Shown one piece after another: positions 61,020 through 64,000 of a stretch of DNA of 64,000 bases. The notes below the pieces were generated by a model, which saw only the letters and a program-made list of their open reading frames with translations, ran no database searches and was not told the origin of the DNA. Each line of letters opens with the position of its first letter. Within the stretch, counting starts at the first letter, position 1. This stretch comes from Candidatus Bathyarchaeota archaeon (GTDB lineage Archaea > Thermoproteota > Bathyarchaeia > TCS64): contig JADHWN010000011.1 in the NCBI GenBank assembly GCA_016783455.1, forward strand, positions 1 to 64,000, given 5' to 3'. The position numbers and the translations under genes are program-made.

Positions 61020-62978
61020 TCAGGCGCCCTCATCCGCGCCGTAGGTCCGAGCCCGGATGCCCCCCAGCCTCAGCGAGTTCAGGATCACCCCGAGGCTCAA
61101 CCCCATATCCCCCACAGCCACAGCCATCCAAAGGCTCGCGAGCCCGAAGAAGGCGAGCGCGGCCACCCCCAGCTTAACCAGGATGGAGGCCGCGATGTTC
61201 TCCCTGATCCTGCCCATTGTCGCCGCGCTCAGCCTCACCAGGTAGACGATCCTCCCCAGATCATCCTCCATCAGCGCCACGTCCGCCGTCTCCAACGCCA
61301 CATCGCTCCCGATGGCTCCCATCGCAATCCCCACATCCGCAGCCGCCAAAGCAGGCGCATCATTAACCCCGTCACCGACCATAGCCACAGCCCCAAACCG
61401 CTCACGGAGCCCCTCGATGGCCGCAACCTTCTCCTCGGGAAGAAGATGAGCCGAGTAGCCGTCTAAGCCCAGCCTATCTGATATGGCCCTTGCAGTGACC
61501 TCGTTGTCCCCGGTCAGCATCTCTACGTGGACCCCCATCCCTTGCAGCTCGGAGACCACCTCCACGGCCCCCGCACGTAGCCGATCCATGAGTGCAATCG
61601 CTCCAACGGTGCAGTTATCCTGAGAGACGAGTACAACCGTCTTACCCTGCCCCTCAAGCTCGTCTACGACGCCGTTCACGACGGGGATGTCCAGCTCCTC
61701 GAACAGACGCAGGTTCCCGATGCAGCAGGTGGTGTCATCCACGCACGCCTCCACCCCCCGCCCCACGAAGGCCCTGAACTCCGTCGTCTCCTCCACCTCG
61801 ACGCCCTCGGCCTCTGCCCTCTCAAGGATCGCCCGCGCGATGGGGTGTTCCGCCTTCGCCTCCAATGCCACTGCCAGCCTCAAAACCTCCCTCTCAGGGA
61901 CGGTAAACGAGACCACATCGGTCACGCCGAGCTCTCCCCGAGTGAATGTGCCCGTTTTATCGAAGGCGAAAGCTTTGGTTCGGCTGATCTGCTCAATGAA
62001 TGTGCTGCCCTTAACGAGCACGCCATTCATGCTCGCGCTGGAGATGGCGGAGACCATGGCGACCGGAGTGGAGATGGCCAGGGCACACGGGCAGGCGACG
62101 ACGAGCATGACCAGCGACTTGTAGACCCAGACCCGGAGTGGTTGACCTAAGAGCAGCGGGGGTACAATGGCCACCAGCATGGCGAGAAGGATAACTGCAG
62201 GAGTGTAGATCCGGGCGAACCTATCCACGAAGGCCTCAGTCGGGGAGCGGCTCTCCTCGGCCTCCTCGACCATCTCAAGGATCCTCGCGAGCATGGTCTC
62301 CTCCGCGAGCTTCGTGACCTGGACGCCGACGAAGCCATCGATGTTCATGGTGCCCGCGTAGACGTCATCCCCCGCCTGCTTGGAGACCGGGGCCGACTCA
62401 CCGGTGATGGTGGCCTGGTCGACGCTGGAGGCCCCCTCGATCACCACCCCGTCCAGGGGCACGCGGTCACCGGGCCGGAGAACGAAGATGTCTCCGGGCC
62501 AGACTTCCCCCACGGGCACGACCGCCTCCCCCCCGTTCCTCCTCAGCGTCGCCACCTCGGGCTTGAGTTCCATGAGCGCCTCGATGCTGTGCCTGGCCCT
62601 GTCCGCGGCGTAGTCCTCCAGCCTCTCGGCGATATTGAACAGGAACACGACCGCCGCCCCCTCCTCAAGATGGCCGATGGCGAAGGCGCCGACGGCGGCG
62701 ATGGAGATCAACAGGTTGATGCTGATGTGAGCCCTCAGCATCCCCCTCAGGCCGATCTCAGCGATCTTGTACCCCGACAGGACCATGGTCGCCACGAGGA
62801 GGAGATCCGAGGGCAGAGACGGCCCGTATAGATATCTCAGGGCCAGACCGAGGGCAAGGATGATACCCGACACCGCGAGGGGTATCAGGCCTCCCTCTGA
62901 GTGCTCGTGGACATGAGCTCCCTTATTGTCGTGCCCATCGTCATGATCGTGTCCATGGTCGTCGTGGCTGTGGTCCAT
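61020..62978 (-). CDS. P1B-2 type heavy-metal ATPase (Zn/Cd exporter class)
   Basis: 652 aa. The N-terminus is His/Asp-rich (MDHSHDDHGHDHDDGHD) instead of a Cys-containing HMA domain. Transmembrane CPC motif VVACPCALAIS, phosphorylation site FDKTGTFT, HP motif KAEHPIARA, hinge MVGDGVNDAPAL. The last spans hold Asn, Lys (SILVKLG) and AVGDMGLSL, the N-K-DxG pattern of the zinc/cadmium/lead class. It pumps divalent metal out of the cell. Divergent from nikR. Confidence 0.94.
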   Translation of the reverse strand: MDHSHDDHGHDHDDGHDNKGAHVHEHSEGGLIPLAVSGIILALGLALRYLYGPSLPSDLLLVATMVLSGYKIAEIGLRGMLRAHISINLLISIAAVGAFAIGHLEEGAAVVFLFNIAERLEDYAADRARHSIEALMELKPEVATLRRNGGEAVVPVGEVWPGDIFVLRPGDRVPLDGVVIEGASSVDQATITGESAPVSKQAGDDVYAGTMNIDGFVGVQVTKLAEETMLARILEMVEEAEESRSPTEAFVDRFARIYTPAVILLAMLVAIVPPLLLGQPLRVWVYKSLVMLVVACPCALAISTPVAMVSAISSASMNGVLVKGSTFIEQISRTKAFAFDKTGTFTRGELGVTDVVSFTVPEREVLRLAVALEAKAEHPIARAILERAEAEGVEVEETTEFRAFVGRGVEACVDDTTCCIGNLRLFEELDIPVVNGVVDELEGQGKTVVLVSQDNCTVGAIALMDRLRAGAVEVVSELQGMGVHVEMLTGDNEVTARAISDRLGLDGYSAHLLPEEKVAAIEGLRERFGAVAMVGDGVNDAPALAAADVGIAMGAIGSDVALETADVALMEDDLGRIVYLVRLSAATMGRIRENIAASILVKLGVAALAFFGLASLWMAVAVGDMGLSLGVILNSLRLGGIRARTYGADEGA

Positions 62979-63036
62979 CTATGAACTTCCCTACCTCACT
63001 CATCGGAACGGTCCGAGAGCGGTTTATTAATCTGAT

Positions 63037-63073
63037 GCTATAAAGTGGAGGGTTATTCATAACATTTAATAAA
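63037..63073. promoter_or_regulatory. Divergent promoters and palindromic operator between the metal ATPase and nikR
   Basis: A minus-strand TATA (ACTTTATAGC, 63037-63046) faces the ATPase gene and a plus-strand TATA-like element (ACATTTAATAA, from about 63062) faces nikR. Exactly between them is GTTATTCATAAC (63052-63063), a perfect 5-bp inverted repeat with a 2-base centre. Its position is ideal for a repressor acting on both genes; NikR is the obvious candidate. Confidence 0.45.
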
Positions 63074-63099
63074 AAACCGTCATGATCTTAATAACCGAT

Positions 63100-63513
63100 A
63101 TGACAGTCATCAGTCTCTCGATGACCCCCGAGCTCCTGGACCGGCTCGACGACTTCATAGAGAGGTCCGGCTACTCCAGCCGCTCAGAGGCCATCAGGCT
63201 CGCCATCCGGGACGCCATCTCCCAGTTCGCCCTCCAGAGGCTCGAGAAAGGACAGGTAATGGCGACAGTCACCGTACAATCAGACAGGGAGCGCCACGAA
63301 CACAGCGCGAACCTCATGGCCCTCAGACACGAGTTCGACGAGAACATATTCAGCAACACCCACTTCCACCTCGGGAGAACTTACTGCATAGACGTATTCA
63401 TTATACGGGGGCCCTTGGAGGTCGTCCTCGACTTCATCCGGAAGACGAAGGCCATCCGGGGAATATCCGAGGTCAAGTTCACCATGACTCCCATCGAGGA
63501 CGACCTCGACTGA
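63100..63513 (+). CDS. nikR: Nickel-responsive regulator NikR
   Basis: 137 aa from the ATG at 63100; an ATG at 63082 would add six residues but predates the predicted mRNA start. An N-terminal ribbon-helix-helix (MTVISLSMTPELLDRL; SRSEAIRLAIRDAI) is followed by an ACT-like domain. The metal ligands are complete: His77, His88, His90 and Cys96 (THFHLGRTYC), each one position from E. coli NikR H76, H87, H89, C95. Its neighbours are an ATPase of the zinc class and a ZIP transporter, not a nickel ABC system. Confidence 0.93.
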   Translation: MTVISLSMTPELLDRLDDFIERSGYSSRSEAIRLAIRDAISQFALQRLEKGQVMATVTVQSDRERHEHSANLMALRHEFDENIFSNTHFHLGRTYCIDVFIIRGPLEVVLDFIRKTKAIRGISEVKFTMTPIEDDLD

Positions 63514-63553
63514 ATCCATGACCCACACCCCAGAAAATCAGTCATTTACAATT

Positions 63554-63607
63554 TGGAAGCCAGGGCTTGAATCGAAGGGGGTTTCTACTCCTGCTACCTG
63601 GCTTCCA
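63554..63607. repeat. Intergenic 11-bp perfect inverted repeat
   Basis: TGGAAGCCAGG (63554-63564) and CCTGGCTTCCA (63597-63607) enclose 32 bases. On the minus strand the outer 7 bp plus A resemble a tRNA acceptor, and TTCGATTCAAG resembles a T-loop, but no cloverleaf forms. It may be a small RNA hairpin, a decayed tRNA or a terminator between the convergent nikR and AsnC-like genes. Confidence 0.4.
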
Positions 63608-63715
63608 GACACAACTATCGCCCTCAAATATTTCGGCCTGATGTGACACACAGTAGCCAGTGAGAGTAACAACCTACCTACTAGAAGCTTACAAATGGGT
63701 TAGAGGTAAAGGACT

Positions 63716-63967
63716 CTACTCTCGGGTGAAGCCTTCCCCAAAGGTTATCAGGGTGATGGTGGTCTTCACGCTGTCGAGACGCCTGATCTTGTTGAACACT
63801 ATCTCCTTGACCTTCTCCATGGAATCAGCCTCTACCTGTGCAATCACGTCGTATATGCCGTACAGGGAGGAGATGTCCTTTATCCCCTCCACTTCTCTCA
63901 GCTCCGATACTACCTGAGCCTCCTGGCCCAGCTCCGTGTTAATCAGGACATATGCTCTCATTGTCAT
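63716..63967 (-). CDS. Stand-alone Lrp/AsnC ligand-binding (RAM) domain protein
   Basis: 83 aa. MRAYVLINTELGQEAQVVSEL, VEGIKDISSLYGIYDVIAQVEA and VKTTITLITF fit the alpha-beta RAM domain, without a helix-turn-helix. Such single-domain proteins bind amino acids and can modulate full-length Lrp regulators. The start is ATG at 63967 or two codons later. No partner in the window. Confidence 0.88.
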   Translation of the reverse strand: MTMRAYVLINTELGQEAQVVSELREVEGIKDISSLYGIYDVIAQVEADSMEKVKEIVFNKIRRLDSVKTTITLITFGEGFTRE

Positions 63968-64000
63968 CGCTCCGATAGTTCCTACATTTAGTTTTACAGG

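Noticed and set aside
36641-63590. Shared 11-mer GGTTTCTACTC at 36641 and 63580 as a CRISPR-like or RNA repeat
   Set aside because: Matches of this length are expected by chance hundreds of times in 64 kb, and the flanks do not align well.
1-64000. CRISPR array
   Set aside because: No regularly spaced identical repeats with unique spacers; the only tandem repeat region (3905-4464) has two imperfect long units.
1-64000. Insertion sequences or transposases
   Set aside because: No transposase motifs or terminal inverted repeats were seen; mobility is suggested only by the tRNA fragments.

Overview
This 64 kb window is archaeal chromosome. The evidence is two transcription factor B genes, a clamp loader (RfcL/RfcS), an ATP-dependent DNA ligase, SRP19, Gar1, a tRNA-splicing endonuclease, ribosomal proteins S8e and L18e, RNA polymerase subunit D with two 4Fe-4S ferredoxin motifs, an archaeosortase, and TATA/BRE promoters with many leaderless or near-leaderless starts. 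Most of the window is GC-rich. A class II lysyl-tRNA synthetase, SMC-ScpA-ScpB, inositol-1-phosphate synthase, Hdr proteins and type III CoA transferases suggest an uncultivated anaerobic lineage, possibly Bathyarchaeia or relatives. That placement is a guess; I cannot fix the phylum from reading alone.

Region 1 (1-5,700) is an accessory island. Its left end is AT-rich and carries an Mrr-like nuclease. It continues with two VapBC-type modules, a HEPN/nucleotidyltransferase pair with a frameshifted HEPN gene, and a degenerate nucleotidyltransferase-like gene. These modules are separated by full or partial copies of a tRNA-Gln gene, all on the minus strand, which suggests repeated insertion at tRNA-Gln. 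A strongly strand-skewed stretch with long direct repeats lies between the two best tRNA copies.

Region 2 (5,800-24,450) holds core genes: a stand-alone TFB, a DUF373 membrane protein, UppS, an M24 peptidase, the smc-scpA-scpB operon, S8e, SRP19, gar1-tfb, inositol phosphate synthase, an archaeosortase, an amidohydrolase and an orphan PAS/GAF histidine kinase. It ends with a tRNA thiolation unit: a TtuA/Ncs6-type enzyme plus a sulfur carrier, divergent from a second sulfur carrier across what looks like one shared TATA box.

Region 3 (24,470-33,540) is the most striking part. A two-subunit fumarase is divergent from HdrC-HdrB-[2Fe-2S/2x4Fe-4S] protein-fumarate reductase-type flavoprotein-HdrA, followed by malic enzyme. 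It reads as a soluble module coupling fumarate/succinate to a disulfide and a low-potential carrier. The HdrA has a C-terminal MvhD-like domain that has lost every cluster cysteine.

Region 4 (33,590-53,000) mixes information processing (EndA, RfcL/RfcS, DNA ligase, LysRS with an apparent N-terminal +1 frameshift) with peptidases (M20, M28, rhomboid), two paralogous CoA transferases, a pilin-like protein, two related winged-helix regulators (one overlapping a 25-residue membrane peptide), an ECF S component and an HExxH protein of unknown function.

Region 5 (53,000-64,000) has gene remnants, a phytoene-desaturase-type oxidoreductase, a decayed methyltransferase, the S13-S4-S11-RpoD-L18e operon, an opine-dehydrogenase-family protein, and a metal cluster: a ZIP transporter, a P1B-2 ATPase and a NikR regulator with a palindrome between the divergent promoters. 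A stand-alone Lrp/AsnC sensor domain ends the window.
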